Shown one piece after another: positions 1-11,235 of a stretch of 64,000 bases of DNA. Within the stretch, counting starts at the first letter, position 1. Each line of letters opens with the position of its first letter. The notes under the pieces are model-generated. The model was given only the letters and a program-made list of their open reading frames with translations, searched no databases and was not told the DNA's origin. A program made the position numbers and the translations under genes. The DNA lies in NCBI RefSeq assembly GCF_037392515.1, contig NC_090280.1, positions 75,722,504 through 75,786,503 on the forward strand, given 5' to 3'. The stretch is from Haliotis asinina. Taxonomy: Eukaryota; Mollusca; Gastropoda; Lepetellida; Haliotidae.

Positions 1-634
1 ATCCCTTGTGCAAAACAACATGGTCAGACATTAATGTTTGTTGACATCACATATATAAAAATAATAATTTAATATCTATATTGATTTTTTAACGAGAAAA
101 AATTCATATTTAAAAAAACAACAACAGAATACCTTTTCGCAAGAGAAAGCTTGCAAACTTTAAACATGAATACATTACAAGAATGAAATATCTCATCCTT
201 AACAACTCTGTGAAATAGACAGGTTCATTTTTGTGTGCAGCATGGAAGAAAGTGGAATATCATTACTTTGGTAAATAAAGTGCATGGAAGCTGATAGAGA
301 AATGGTATCACAGTCTTTCTGAATAATGGTCATTCAAGCAGCAGCTGATTTCATTTATACCGCTATATATTTTTCCTCCTAGCATCTTTGTGACTTAATA
401 CTGAAGTGGAAATGTCAAAAATGTTTTCCGACATATTGTGTTAAAGCTAGGTTATGTCACACTGCAAAGTTTGTGTGTGTGTTCAAACATTTTATTTTGA
501 TAGATTCATACCCATTTATCTTACACCAGTATCAGAATGTTGACCTGATTGGTTAAGGTAGGGGGGATTTTCACCTGGTAGGAAAATACGTTTCAGAGAG
601 GGACACTCAATCCCTTTAATAACTACTACAAAAA
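1..634. other. non-coding, nothing recognised
   Basis: AT-rich sequence with no convincing open frame or repeat beyond a very short TG run near 473-482. It ends at a SINE fragment. Confidence 0.6.
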
Positions 635-706
635 GAGAGAGTGAATGAGGATGGATTTACGCTGCTTTCAACAATATTCCAGTAAATATCACGCCGGGGC
701 ACACAA
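635..706 (-). mobile_element. SINE family A, 3' fragment
   Basis: Family A read 5' to 3' has a tRNA-like head (A box like TAGCCTAGTGG, B box like GGTTCGATTCC), a body around ACATGGGTACAATGTGTGAA, and a tail GCTGGAATATTGCTAAAAGC followed by TCAC repeats. This copy keeps only the 3' part, seen in reverse as gagtgaatgag followed by the caatattccag block and gccggggcacac. Confidence 0.75.
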
Positions 707-1197
707 AAATCCCATAAAAACCTATGCAGCGAAGAAGCTGATCTCTGTATACGAGTCAATGAAAGTCATGTGACAAGAGTCAGTAAAAGTCACTAGAAAT
801 GAGTTGATAAAAGTCATGTGACCCAAGTTAATGAAAGTCATGTGTCATGGCCCAATTTCATCTCAGCTCAATCATCAACAACTGTTTGCTGAGTGTTTTT
901 TGTTTATTTGTTTTTACCACGAGTTGGCAAGATAAATATGCTGAACAAATATGTCAAGGGTCATATACCCTCGAGACACTGTGACAACTCTCAGCCTCCA
1001 GGGCAACCCAGGCTCAGTGTAATATATGGCACCTAGAACATGTTATTTTAACTTCTGGCTGTGAATTAATATGCATTTATGGCCATGCAGTGGTTATATG
1101 AATCAAGATTAAACCATGCATACAAGCAGTGCATAAACGAAGAAATAGTACAAAGTCTTAAGAAAGGTCAATACTGAAATATTACAAAAAAACACAC
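707..1197. other. non-coding, nothing recognised
   Basis: No gene. A loose local repetition of aaagtcatgtgac and agtca words between 763 and 845 is visible but too irregular to define a unit. Confidence 0.5.
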
Positions 1198-1757
1198 CTG
1201 GTCATGTATCATATCCATCCTTGTCATATAACAGATCCACTCATATCATATGGAGCAATGTATAGCCTCATCACATAACATATGCATCATCACATTATGT
1301 GCGTTCTTATCACATACCATATGCATCCTTATCACATACCATATGCATCCTTATCACATACCATATGCATCCTTATCACATACCATATGCATCCTTATCA
1401 CATACCGTATGCATCATTAGAACATACCATTTGCATCCTTGTCACATACCATGCTCATCCTTTTCATATACCACATGCATCCTTATAACATACTGTGTGC
1501 ATCCTTGTCACATACCATGTGCATCCTTATCACATACCGTATGCATCATTAGAACATACTGTGTACATTCCAATCACATACCATGTGCTTCCTTATCAGA
1601 TACTGTATGCATCATTATAACATAGAATGTGCATCCTTGTCACATATCATGCTCATCCTTTTCACATACCACATGCATCCTTATAACGTACTGTGTGCAT
1701 TCAAATCACATACTATCTGCATCCTCATCATATACCATATGCATCATTATAATACAG
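1198..1757. repeat. 22-bp minisatellite
   Basis: About 25 copies of a 22-bp unit of the type TTATCACATACCATATGCAT plus CC. The four units between about 1308 and 1400 are almost identical; the rest have drifted. A nine-unit block near 1437 recurs about 198 bp further on near 1635, so there is a second level of duplication. The open frames across it are products of the repeat (22 is not a multiple of 3, so every frame reads His/Ile/Cys-rich nonsense). Confidence 0.9.
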
Positions 1758-1899
1758 TTTCCCCAGAAGTTATTGAGAAAGTCTTTGTTCTCTAATACTC
1801 ATAATAGAATTTTAAGATAGGTTTTACATTATGCAGCAAGGTACTCAATGTGGGAGGCAACCCTTGTAAGACTTAAGAATAAACCTTAGGGCATCAAGA

Positions 1900-2172
1900 G
1901 TTATTGCCCCTGGTGTAGCCGACTTCCTCCGTAAATGATAGTCGGATTTTCCAGCATGACAAAGACCTAAAACACACTGTGGGTTACACAAAACTACAGC
2001 TACAGCACAGATCTTAACCTTGGGGACTACAGAAGGACAGAATAAACCAAAACAGACTTAGAAATATTGAGGAAATGAAGAAAGAAGTCAAATATTGGAT
2101 ACGCTGTGTTTGTTTCCGACAAACTTTGATCGGTAGTGTACCTAGGCATATTCAGGGGTATATTGCAGGACA
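1900..2172 (+). mobile_element. Tc1-like transposase relic (C-terminal third)
   Basis: Around 1950-1985 the plus strand reads IFQHDKDLKHT, matching the block holding the second catalytic aspartate of Tc1-type DDE transposases (family form FQQDNDPKHT). At about 2050-2172 it reads NRLRNIEEMKKEVKYW and then SVPRHIQGYIAGQ followed by a stop, matching the family C-terminus (LRNIEELK... SMPRRLQAVIKAKGG). The stretch between carries in-frame stops, so the element is dead. N-terminal parts are missing; upstream is the 22-bp minisatellite. No terminal inverted repeats were found. Confidence 0.6.
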
Positions 2173-2390
2173 ATGAGACCTCACAGAGTGCTGAAAGGAC
2201 ACTTACAAGGTGAAGAACTATATTTCAACACATTCATTTTAGTAAAACTTCCATCGGTTATATACATGTATTATGTGTTTGTCGAAACAAATCTTGAAAA
2301 ATTGCTGGGAATACTATACAACAGACACACTGTCTTTACATCTTCACATCATCAGATATTCAACTGTTTTTTCAAACACCTTTTTCATCA

Positions 2391-2745
2391 GATACACTCT
2401 TATCATAGTTACATCACACAATCAAATACACCCTTGTCATATTTACATCTTCATGACATTACATATACCACACACAAGTCAATATAAAGCATTATCAAAT
2501 ACACTCTTGTTATATTTACATCTCCATAACATTACATATACCACACACATCAATATACATCCTTATCAAATACACTCTTGTCATATTTACATCTCCATAA
2601 CATTACATATACCACACACATCAATATATATAATTTTCAAATACACTCTTGTCATATTTACATCTTCAAATTATCACATGTACCACACATGTCAATATAC
2701 ATCCTAATCAATAAATACACCCTTGTCAAATTTACACCTTCATAT
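2391..2745. repeat. about 71-bp degenerate tandem repeat
   Basis: About five copies of a unit containing ATACACTCTTGTCATATTTA, then a short block with CATAACATTACATATACC. The CACTCTTGT word recurs near 2502, 2573 and 2644, giving a 71-bp step; outer units have drifted. Open frames over it follow the repeat and are not taken as genes. Confidence 0.8.
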
Positions 2746-2839
2746 AATCAGATATTAAACCTTTTTCCACATGCACCCTTCACATCCTAATACTATTACA
2801 TATACCATACACTTGTAAATATACAAACTTATCAGTTAA

Positions 2840-3048
2840 TACATCCTTGTCATATTTGCATCTTCATGACATCACATATACCACACGTCAGTATACATCC
2901 GCACTTCATATTAACATCTTCATAACATCACATATACCACACGTCAGTATACATCCGCACTTTATATTAACCTCTTCATAACATCACATATACCACACGT
3001 CAGTATACATCCGCACTTTATATTAACATCTTCATGACATCACATATT
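2840..3048. repeat. 56-bp tandem repeat
   Basis: Between three and four copies of a unit containing ACATCACATATACCACACGT and ATACATCCGCACTT. The word ACATCCGCAC starts at 2895, 2951 and 3007, an exact 56-bp step. It shares the ACATATACCACAC core with the 71-bp array just upstream, so the two arrays probably have a common origin. Confidence 0.85.
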
Positions 3049-3951
3049 CTTCTCTTCTATCAATATCGATATCTTCACAACAACACTTACATGACAGTTG
3101 CCACACTAATTATCTACAACTTTGATAGAACATCATATTCCACTAAGAGACACATTAACACATATAGCACCAAACACAGAGTGAGCGAGTCACAGACAGA
3201 GTTACATTTGAACAATATTTCAGTTCACCCACTACAAACATTAGGGAAAGCCCACATCGTAGAAACTTTCCACTGTGGAAATACCAACAGATTGATGTAT
3301 CTCTGCTTTCTTTAATTCCAAATTAGCAAATTCAAATCTTATGCCAAAATTGACAACTTTGGAGAATTATGAAAATAGCGTTTCTTCCTCATTATCAATG
3401 ATGCACAGATCAGTTTGAAAATGTCACACATTAGTCAGTGAAGTAATACCCATCATCTGATTAATACTCTAACCTTACACTGGAACAGTTTTTGAAAGCA
3501 AAGTTTAGAAAATAATGCATAAAATGTTAATGCCAGCGAATTATAGACCCAGTCTTGAATTGGAAGTACTAAGTCAACGACAGATTCCTCTTCCCAAAAC
3601 ACAAACTGGAGTAGTGTAAGTACAAACAGTCACTGATATTCTACAGGTCATTAAGGGATAAACTATTTGACATACTGGGATGGGGGTATGGAGGACAGGG
3701 ATTATGCATGAAACTAGTTATTGCATTTTCGTTTCAGCTTTTCTGCTATAGTTGCAAAACCAGATAAATCTTTCAATCAAGCTTTGGCCCAAAATATTGC
3801 TTCTTTCCCACCTTGCAAAAATGAAACTTTAGACAATTTCAGCATCATATGTTTTCAAATATTTTTTGGGTAGATTTAGTTTTTTTTACTATTAAATCCC
3901 AATCACCCCTGGGATTGTCACATTTTTCCCAAAGGATAAAGTCGTATATAT
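3049..3951. other. non-coding, nothing recognised
   Basis: AT-rich sequence between the minisatellites and the copine-like gene. It lies downstream of that gene's stop and may include unrecognised 3' sequence. Confidence 0.5.
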
Positions 3952-4302
3952 TCACTGATCAGAAACTAATCTTCCATAAACCAAACATGCACAAGAGACT
4001 CTTTTAAATTCTATCAGTTGTTTCATAATACACTCAACAATGCCATTGATATTTTCCTGAATTTCTGGAGGAAATGATTCCACTAATAGAGTTCCTAAGT
4101 GAGCAATTTTCTTCCAAATAATGGCACAAACACTTGAATTGCTAAGAGTCTTGGGATCTGTCAGTATTCGTTGCATTATTTATTCCATGATCAGCAAACC
4201 TCCATGACCTCTTTGAAGATTCACAGCCTTCTTGAAGTTTTCTACGAATTTCCGTGCCTTCAAGCAAGTGAAAAACTCAATCTTGTGAATTATTTCTTCT
4301 AG
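3952..4302 (-). other. protein-like open stretch behind the copine-like gene
   Basis: Starting with a CTA codon overlapping the TAG stop of the copine-like CDS, but in another frame, the minus strand is open for about 39 codons (EEIIHKIEFFTCLKARKF...) to a TAA. The same frame then continues from an ATG at 4176 for 74 codons (MQRILTDPKTLSNSSVCAII...) to a stop at 3952. The composition looks protein-like, with a hydrophobic/charged pattern, but I recognise no family. It could be a decayed C-terminal extension, a separate small gene, or chance. A possible polyadenylation signal lies inside it, which argues that it is 3' UTR. Confidence 0.2.
4179..4184 (-). promoter_or_regulatory. candidate polyadenylation signal AATAAA
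   Basis: On the minus strand AATAAA occurs 115 bp after the stop codon of the copine-like gene, a normal distance for a short 3' UTR. The cleavage site itself cannot be seen. Confidence 0.45.
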
Positions 4303-5336
4303 TTTTCCCGCTTGACCACATTATGTATTCCCTCAGCACCATTTTCTATGTATCCTAGAGACTTAATGGTTTTAAACTGATCAGGAATTTCCATCAGGGC
4401 ATGAAGAGCAAAAGATGTTTCTGGGTTTCTTGCTTTGGTAGTAACCCCATGAAAATTCACAAATTGAAAATTATCGAACTTTCGCTGTGGTAGAAAGTTA
4501 TCAAAGTTTTCCATTATGTCCCAGGGTCCGTCGCCCACGCCGACGACGATGATGCTCAAGGGGTAATTAGATGCCTCAACGATTGCTTCTATTGTGGTAT
4601 CCTCTTCGTTAACCTGACCATCTGCTATGATAATCAAGATATGATAGCTGCGTAGCTTCTGGATGATCTCTATTGCTTTGTAAATAATCGGAGCGAAGTT
4701 TGTGGGGCCACCTAGGGTTATCCTTGTGGCTATATCGCTGTAACGGTCAAGCACCTCTTGAAAACCACAACACGGTTCTGATTTTGGCATAAAGGGGAAA
4801 GTGCCTTTGCCCATCGTGGAACTATCGCCAAAACCAAATGCTGGGATCAAATTATCCTCATCAAATGGTTCTAAGGTCTTTCCTATGATGGATATCACTT
4901 TCTGATATGGATTATAGATTTTTCCTGAGATCACCCGGTGAAGGTTCTGACCACTAAATGATTTCCTTCCTTGCCACTCATTGCTGGCGCTGAAGTCCAC
5001 ACCGATTATTAGACTACATTTTTCCAAACCGGCTCGCTTGCACCCTTTGCTTACTGCCTCAAAAGAATGAAAATGGTCTTCAAAAGCAAAGAATGTGTGT
5101 GAATGGTATGGTTCCAATCCCAGCATTGCAAGTAAAGATGGCTGGTTCTTGAATCGGATTGGCTGGCGAACCCCCATTGTGTCTCCATCTACTTCATCGG
5201 AGCTGCCGTCCTGTTGTGCTTTCTTCTCCCGAGCCTGTTGATACAGCCAGTACAGGAACATGGCCGTGATGTTGGCGATGATGTACAGCAGGCAGGACAG
5301 GAGCGACATCAGGGACGAAGTTGCCTGCTGCAGCAT
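4299..5336 (-). CDS. copine/RGLG-type vWA-domain protein, membrane-anchored
   Basis: Encodes 345 residues. Residues about 10-32 are a hydrophobic segment (LMSLLSCLLYIIANITAMFL) followed by positive charge, a likely membrane anchor. Residues 30-90 are a polar linker. Residues about 105-325 form a copine-type von Willebrand A domain: MIDAS residues D114, S116 and S118 (DFSAS), T212 in GGPTNF and D239 in IIADGQV are all present, as are hallmarks SNEWQGRKSF, NPYQKVISIIG, DEDNLIPAFGFGD, YPLSIIVVGVGDGPWD and FDNFQFVNF. This arrangement is close to plant RGLG ubiquitin ligases and copine A-domains, but no C2 domain precedes it and no C-terminal RING follows, so ligase activity is not supported; a metal-dependent binding role at a membrane is inferred. 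The coding part has no intron. An in-frame TAA lies 24 bp upstream of the ATG at 5336, fixing the start. No other coding gene is adjacent. Confidence 0.85.
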   Translation of the reverse strand: MLQQATSSLMSLLSCLLYIIANITAMFLYWLYQQAREKKAQQDGSSDEVDGDTMGVRQPIRFKNQPSLLAMLGLEPYHSHTFFAFEDHFHSFEAVSKGCKRAGLEKCSLIIGVDFSASNEWQGRKSFSGQNLHRVISGKIYNPYQKVISIIGKTLEPFDEDNLIPAFGFGDSSTMGKGTFPFMPKSEPCCGFQEVLDRYSDIATRITLGGPTNFAPIIYKAIEIIQKLRSYHILIIIADGQVNEEDTTIEAIVEASNYPLSIIVVGVGDGPWDIMENFDNFLPQRKFDNFQFVNFHGVTTKARNPETSFALHALMEIPDQFKTIKSLGYIENGAEGIHNVVKREN

Positions 5337-5374
5337 CACAGATGGGTTTCCAACTCCTTACACTGTTCAACTCT
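5337..5374 (-). other. 5' UTR start with candidate splice acceptor
   Basis: Reading the minus strand, a pyrimidine-rich run (gtgtttcatttcag) ends in AG at 5374-5373, 36 bp before the ATG. The short stretch 5372-5337 would be the start of the coding exon, and the cap-proximal exon must then lie at a higher coordinate. Confidence 0.5.
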
Positions 5375-5576
5375 GAAATGAAACACGAGGTATTTTAGGC
5401 AAATAAGGATTCATTCTGAAAGTAATGATGTAAATATACTGGTTTCAGATCAATAAGCTAATATGACAGTTGAATAATACATAAAAATTCAAATGAACAA
5501 AATATATATTTTCCTGAAATACTCCCTCTTCTGAAGTTAACATACAAAACATTCCCTCCTTGAAACCCCACAGGGT

Positions 5577-5725
5577 TGGGGAGGTGGGTTAGCCCAGAGG
5601 TTAAAGCCTTCTCTTGTGATGCTGAAGATCCAGGTCCAGTTTAAGACCCACATGGGTAGAGTGTGTGAAGCCCATGTCTTGTATTCCCTGCTGTGATGTT
5701 GCTGTAATATTGCTGTAAGTGTGCA
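5577..5725 (+). mobile_element. SINE family A
   Basis: Head gggttagcccagaggttaaag, body cacatgggtagagtgtgtga and tail atattgctgtaagtg are in the right order. The TCAC tail is lost. The minus-strand open frame over it is not a gene. Confidence 0.8.
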
Positions 5726-6576
5726 TAACATCTAACACACTGGCCAAACCCCACATCCTGTCCCCAATTCCTGGATCTAATCATCAGTTTCTGCATCAAC
5801 CAAAAGGTTTCTAGTTTTCAATAAACAGATAAAAACTGCTGCCCACAGCAATATTCCTCATCAGTTAGGAGATTTCAAATTCCTGGACCCTTGAGGCTGC
5901 AGTCAGCTTAAACACGGTAAAACTGACAAAAGAAATACAAATAATTGTGAGCGTTCATTTCAAATTCCCATCATTAATCTTGATTAATTTCTTTCTTCCC
6001 CTAAGTGACAAGCAAATTCAACAAATTACAAAACCACAACCAATCACAAGTCACGGCGTCATCAAGGAACAATATTTCCCTGAATGGAAGCAGGATATAA
6101 GAAATATTAGGGTTTGGAAGTAAATATTTACAAAGCTTGAATAATTCACAACATTGTCATGGTTAATGATCACGTTTTCAATACAAAAACATTTTTTGAA
6201 ACCTTTTAATCACAATTTTTTTTCATCTTTTTCATATTAAGCATTTACTTAAATGGAGAAATTAATCATCCACTTTTTTTACAAGAAAGTTTTGGACTCA
6301 AAACATGTGCATAGTTCTTGATGCATGACACTAGAGCCTTAACTTTCAGGATATGTTTTTCACATCATGTCAGATCCTCTCCGTGTTACCTGGAATTTTA
6401 TCAAAATTTTTTTTATCAGAAACAGAACACAGGCATGCACGCACACACAACATCCCGAAAATATTCATGACCCTTAACTTTATTTGCTCAGCATAATGAT
6501 GCATCATGTCTGAGGCATGTAACAGAATTAAATGGTTAAGAATGACTATAAAACATTTAACTGTTCATTTTTTTAG
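5726..6576. other. non-coding, nothing recognised
   Basis: AT-rich sequence with several T runs. No open frame or repeat unit could be supported. Confidence 0.5.
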
Positions 6577-6695
6577 GAGGGGTGGTGGAGTACCCTAGTG
6601 GTTAAAGTGTTCGCTTGGCATGTCGAAGACAGTGTTTGATTCCCCATATGGGTACAATGTATAAAACCCATTTCTGACATCCCCCACTGTGATAA
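6577..6695 (+). mobile_element. SINE family A, 3' truncated
   Basis: Head taccctagtggttaaagtgt, B box gtttgattcc and catatgggtacaatgtataa are clear; the copy fades after cccccactgtgata. Confidence 0.8.
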
Positions 6696-8008
6696 ATGTG
6701 TGTGTATGCATTTGGCACATACCTCAATAAAAATATCTGCATGTTAGTTTATTGTCCTCTACAAAAATAACAAACAGAATCAATTTTATAAGTCACCATA
6801 CCAGAAGAAGTTAAATAGACATGTGTAAACTGACTCACTTTGGGTCATGCCCACCATCAATCCTAGATGCCATGAATTCACTGAAATACAAATCTTATTT
6901 GTTAGCAGTGCTAAACTCAATATGCTCAGTCGACACAGAATCTGGGCACAGACATAATAAAGGATCTGGGACTACGTGAGAGGTTGTGTGTTGATGTTTA
7001 CATCCTTGAGTATTGCTTGACAACCACCACCTACACAATGACTGAGGATATCTAGACATATCCTCAACACTAGACTATCGCCTAGTCTCTGGATATATAT
7101 AATTTTGACTGTAACAATCAAACCCATTTAAACTGAAAAGGAGCGACAGTAAGATGGGAGATGAATTTGGGGAAATCTAGACTTGCTTCATATGGGGCAT
7201 CTTCACTGCAAGGAGGGCAAGACTGTAGGGAAAATAGTATGCTCCAAAGGCTGTGAGACAGACTAGCTTGACACAATAACTATATATATCTAGACGCAGT
7301 GGTAACATACTTCCCCTGAGGTGACAGCATCAGAAATGAAAACATGCCTAGTCCAGCAAGACAGACTGTGAGTGGGTCCAACAACCATGACATCTGACCT
7401 CGTCTACCTCAACTGAGATGTAGATTCCATTACCGTTTCTAAACACCAACAAAGGCCAACAAACACATCCAGACCTCCTCAATTACTCATAACTACACTT
7501 TAATACAATAAACACCTGCACTCTTTCATCTCAAACTATAGTGTTTGCGCTATGTGTTTACAGTGGCCTGTAATCTATACCAGACAATCTAGGCAGTGAC
7601 AGAGTTAACAATGGTTCATAGTGCACAATGACATGCAATCGTCCATATAGTTGCCTGTAATGACCAGCGTATGTTGGAGGGGTTTGTCATAATGGTTATC
7701 CCACTTGGCTGGTTCTCACAACAGCTGAAGTAAGCCCATGGCAGCGACAAGGTCATGTATTGAATGGTGTACACAGTATTACTATAACTGCTGTATTTTG
7801 CCTTCGTTTGGTATACTGTAACGCAATCCCAAAATTTAGTATTTATTACTTATCTTTCAAAACCTTCTCTAAAATGTGAAGAAACTGAATCATTTTGTCA
7901 AAATTTCTGTATTTCCTTCCTACATGACTGCTATTTTCTTGGAAGGAAGTTCTCATATACTCAACCACAATGGACCAAACCAAAGACGTTGTACTGCAGT
8001 AGGAAAGA
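6696..8008. other. non-coding, nothing recognised
   Basis: No supportable gene. Several short ordinary sequence motifs only. Confidence 0.5.
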
Positions 8009-8155
8009 GGATACTCTCTCTCTCTCTTTCTCTCATGCAAGCACGCACGCATGCACGTGTGTGGGGCACCAGAAATGGGTTTCACATACTGTACCCAGGA
8101 GGCCAAGTCTGAATCCAGGTCTTTGGCTTGTACCAGAAGATTACCACACAGCCCT
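8009..8155 (-). mobile_element. TC microsatellite and degraded SINE family A
   Basis: A CT/TC run at 8010-8034 and a CACG/CATG-rich linker precede a family A copy in reverse (caccagaaatgggtttcaca, gtacccagg, gaatccaggtcttt, accacacagccc). The body is about 80 percent recognisable by eye; the 3' tail has been replaced by the TC run. Confidence 0.65.
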
Positions 8156-8546
8156 GATTAATGTTCAGGTCTAAAGTGCTTACCACTTCAGTGGAACCTC
8201 CAGTCATAAGTTCCATAGGTTCCAAAACAAGACAAAGCCAGAAACAATGGATTTAGACCAAGGATCCTCAGGGATTCTTGTATGTCAAAGGGACACAACT
8301 CTGCACCGAAAATTGTTGTATACTAGACAACTAAGCCACCCATGACTGCTGAAAGTTATTCAAGGACGCATGAAAACATCATACTTACCTTCAGATGACA
8401 CTACCTACAATCATCCTGAGTGGATATTTTTGAAGGACATTTAGAAGTGGAATACACAAAGAAAGAAGATTCATGGATGTCAACTTCTTTATTGTGAACA
8501 GTGTGTGCTTGCTTCTTTATCAGGTGATTGCCACGCTTTAAGGTTC

Positions 8547-8680
8547 AGTGAGTGAGTGAGTGAGTTTAGTTTTACGCAGCTTTTGGGGGGAGAGGGAAGA
8601 CACCGGAAATGGGCTTCACACATTGTACCCATGTGTGGAATCAAACCTGGGTTTTCTGCAGGTCAAAACCCTCAACTATA
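8547..8680 (-). mobile_element. SINE family A
   Basis: Begins in reverse with five GTGA repeats and gtttagttttacgcagcttt, then caccggaaatgggcttcaca and gtacccatgtgtggaatcaa. The middle of the tail domain is replaced by a short G-rich run; the head is poorly preserved. Confidence 0.85.
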
Positions 8681-9745
8681 AACAAATATCAACATAAACT
8701 TGGGGCAGACGATATTCTTTTACCTTCACTCTGCATATGTGTATCTATCTATAGATGAGGCATCTGACGTCTATGCATATGTCAATAAATGGCATTCTCA
8801 AATCCTGTAAGTGAACCTTTGCTCAGCTCACACAATGTGATAAAGCTAACCCAGTTTTCTGTATAATTCAAAGCAGTTTTAGATAGCTAGTCATCCAGAA
8901 TGCAACAGCTCTTAAATCACTACACCCAATATAACTGCATGTATATCTCGGAAAGTGTCCTACTTTGTTGTGTGAGACAGATACTCCAGGTTAGTTACTG
9001 AGGAATGTGAACACTATGATGACAGGTAGACAACTGAGTCCCAATATCTGAGATATTATTGATACAGGTTTGTTGTTCCTGAGGCATCCTTTCTTTACTA
9101 CAAATGCTGCAGTGTCAATGGACAGAGGTAAATGCTACCTGACACTCAACACAGCTATGAACTGATGACTAAATAAGACCAAAGGGATCAATGTTGACAC
9201 AGGTACTACCCAAGTGTTTCAACACAGCCACAAATTGATGGAAAAAATAAGGCCAAAGGGGTTGTTGTTGCCACAGGTACTGTACCCTGAATGGCAAATG
9301 GGTCTATATTTCGTGATCCAAAATTAAAATATGACATTTGTATTTGACCATTTTCATGACTTTTAACATCCATTTTTGCAATTTTTCAACAAAAACATGA
9401 ATTGCTAAAAAAGTTTGTCTTTACTAGAGAACTGAACACTTTTATGAAGTTTTAAATGCATTTAGTGTCACAGCGTCCGTTAATTTCGATCCATGATCAT
9501 CTTGTATGTAAAGCACTTCACATATAATACTGATGCAGTGATGATGTGCTGACTCACAATGCTACAAATGGCCCATACAAAATCAGTCATTAATCTGTAT
9601 CATAATACTGCTATCACGCTATCTAGCTGTCAGTGTATTTCTGGTTCCATATTCTCAAAATGTTTCTTAAATTTTAGTCCAAACTTCACTCAACACTGTG
9701 ATTACACCATGCCATCTAGAAAGTGGTCTAATGTAACATACGTCA
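8681..9745. other. non-coding; contains one local 72-bp tandem duplication
   Basis: No gene. At 9147-9290 a diverged direct duplication is visible: caacacagctatgaactgat and caacacagccacaaattgat start about 72 bp apart, and each runs into an acacaggtact or ccacaggtact end. Confidence 0.5.
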
Positions 9746-9890
9746 TACTTGGGAGCACATTTTCTCAGTGAAGGATTATAGTCCTTTGGGGCTGAATCCC
9801 GTACTGGATTCAAACCAACTCTCTGAGAGTCAGGCCCCAAATGGCCCATACACAAAGTCAGCTATCCAACCCACTCAGCCACAATTAGTA
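9746..9890 (-). mobile_element. SINE family C
   Basis: A third family. Read on the minus strand it starts gtggctgagtgggttgg (A-box-like, as in long-arm tRNAs), has a B-box-like ggtttgaatcc, and ends near cactgagaaaatgtgctccc. Similar copies occur at 28.05-28.2 kb and 35.74-35.88 kb, all carrying actttctcantgaagtac-like 3' sequence, which shows it is dispersed. Confidence 0.6.
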
Positions 9891-11085
9891 GTGTACAATT
9901 AGTAGTTTACATCACGGACTGTTTACACCACTGCTGGGTGAGTTTTATGAGTTTTTAAACTTTTATGTCATATCAGGAATATTTCAGCCTAAACCAAGAT
10001 ATAAATTAATAATAATTAAAAGTAAATTATAAACACCTGTCACTGAAGGACAGTAAAACAACTACACTATCACGGATATGAATTTAAAACTAGCAATTAA
10101 ATGTAAAACAGTTTAACCACAGAAGATGATACAATATAAAACCAGGTTTGTAGATCGACAACAAGTGAAGGTAGATTACGATATCCTGATGCAGGGGACT
10201 TACAGTACTTTAGCTACCTGTATGAATACTAGCTGGATGTACACCCATCCCTTCAGCTGCTGGCAATTGTAACAAAATTCAGCTAATATAATTAAAATAA
10301 CAACAATACTATGTTTCAAAAATCCTTGCAAGTTTAAATCTCTGGTGGGAATGAATCCAGCTAAAGTATTAGAATCTGTACTTTACTGTAATCCCAAATT
10401 TAGCATGCATTGAACTCAATCCTGTTGCTATTGTTATTGCGAATAATGCATGTGAACAGAACATAAGGTTGTGCTGACTTAGGATGTTTTACAACAGATT
10501 CACAGATTAATGCTAGTCACTCCTGGTAAACATTTCGATGTGTGGGGATGAACATATACATAACAGATGCCACAAATTGACGCATGCTAGATCACATTTG
10601 TTCTAAATCAACTAGTGGGTATCAACAAAATGTGTTCACAATGGAAACTGTGGGAGCAAGTGGTATTTACTAGTAGAATCGCCTGATAGAAAGTACTCCA
10701 TCTGTTTAATAAAGTACTAAAAAAAATAAATACATGAATACACAATGCCATAAAGCATTAATATAGATTACTATTAATGGTTTGATCGTGACTGTGGACC
10801 GATTACCAAGAGTACCAGTAAGTAATTGCTGAGAAATAATCTTCTGTGCTCTAACACCAGACACGCTCAGTGTGGTAATTAGGTCATACTGTCTGGCAGT
10901 GATTTCTAACCAAACATATGCCAAATATAAGATAAAGTAAAATAAACTACAACAATGACAGATGGATCAGTGATTTGAAATTAATGTTTCATTCATGTAA
11001 ATGAAAAATGTCCCCACAAATTTCCCCAAAAGACACATGCAGCTGGACAATCAGCATAGTTGCCTCCCTTGGTCACAACAGAAAA
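9891..11085. other. non-coding; weak SINE C fragment near 10,330-10,400
   Basis: No supportable gene. At about 10,336-10,400 the words gggaatgaatcc and gtactttactgtaatcccaa resemble the 3' half of family C, but too loosely for a firm call. Confidence 0.4.
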
Positions 11086-11235
11086 GAGTGAGTGAGTGAG
11101 TGAGTGAGTGAGTGAGTGAGTGAGTGAGTGAGTGATTTGCCATCCCAGCATCACAGTGAGGAACAACAGAAACAGGCATCATACATTCTATCTATGTGAG
11201 GATTACCAGAAATGAGATTTGACCAATGTTTTACT
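11086..11235 (-). mobile_element. degraded SINE family A with long GTGA tail
   Basis: About twelve GAGT repeats (11,086-11,133) are the reverse of a TCAC tail. They run into gccatcccagcatcacagtg, accagaaatgagatttg and related words in family A order. Confidence 0.7.

Noticed and set aside
1282-1820. His/Ile/Cys-rich open frames of 60-108 codons
   Set aside because: They translate the 22-bp minisatellite in several frames at once.
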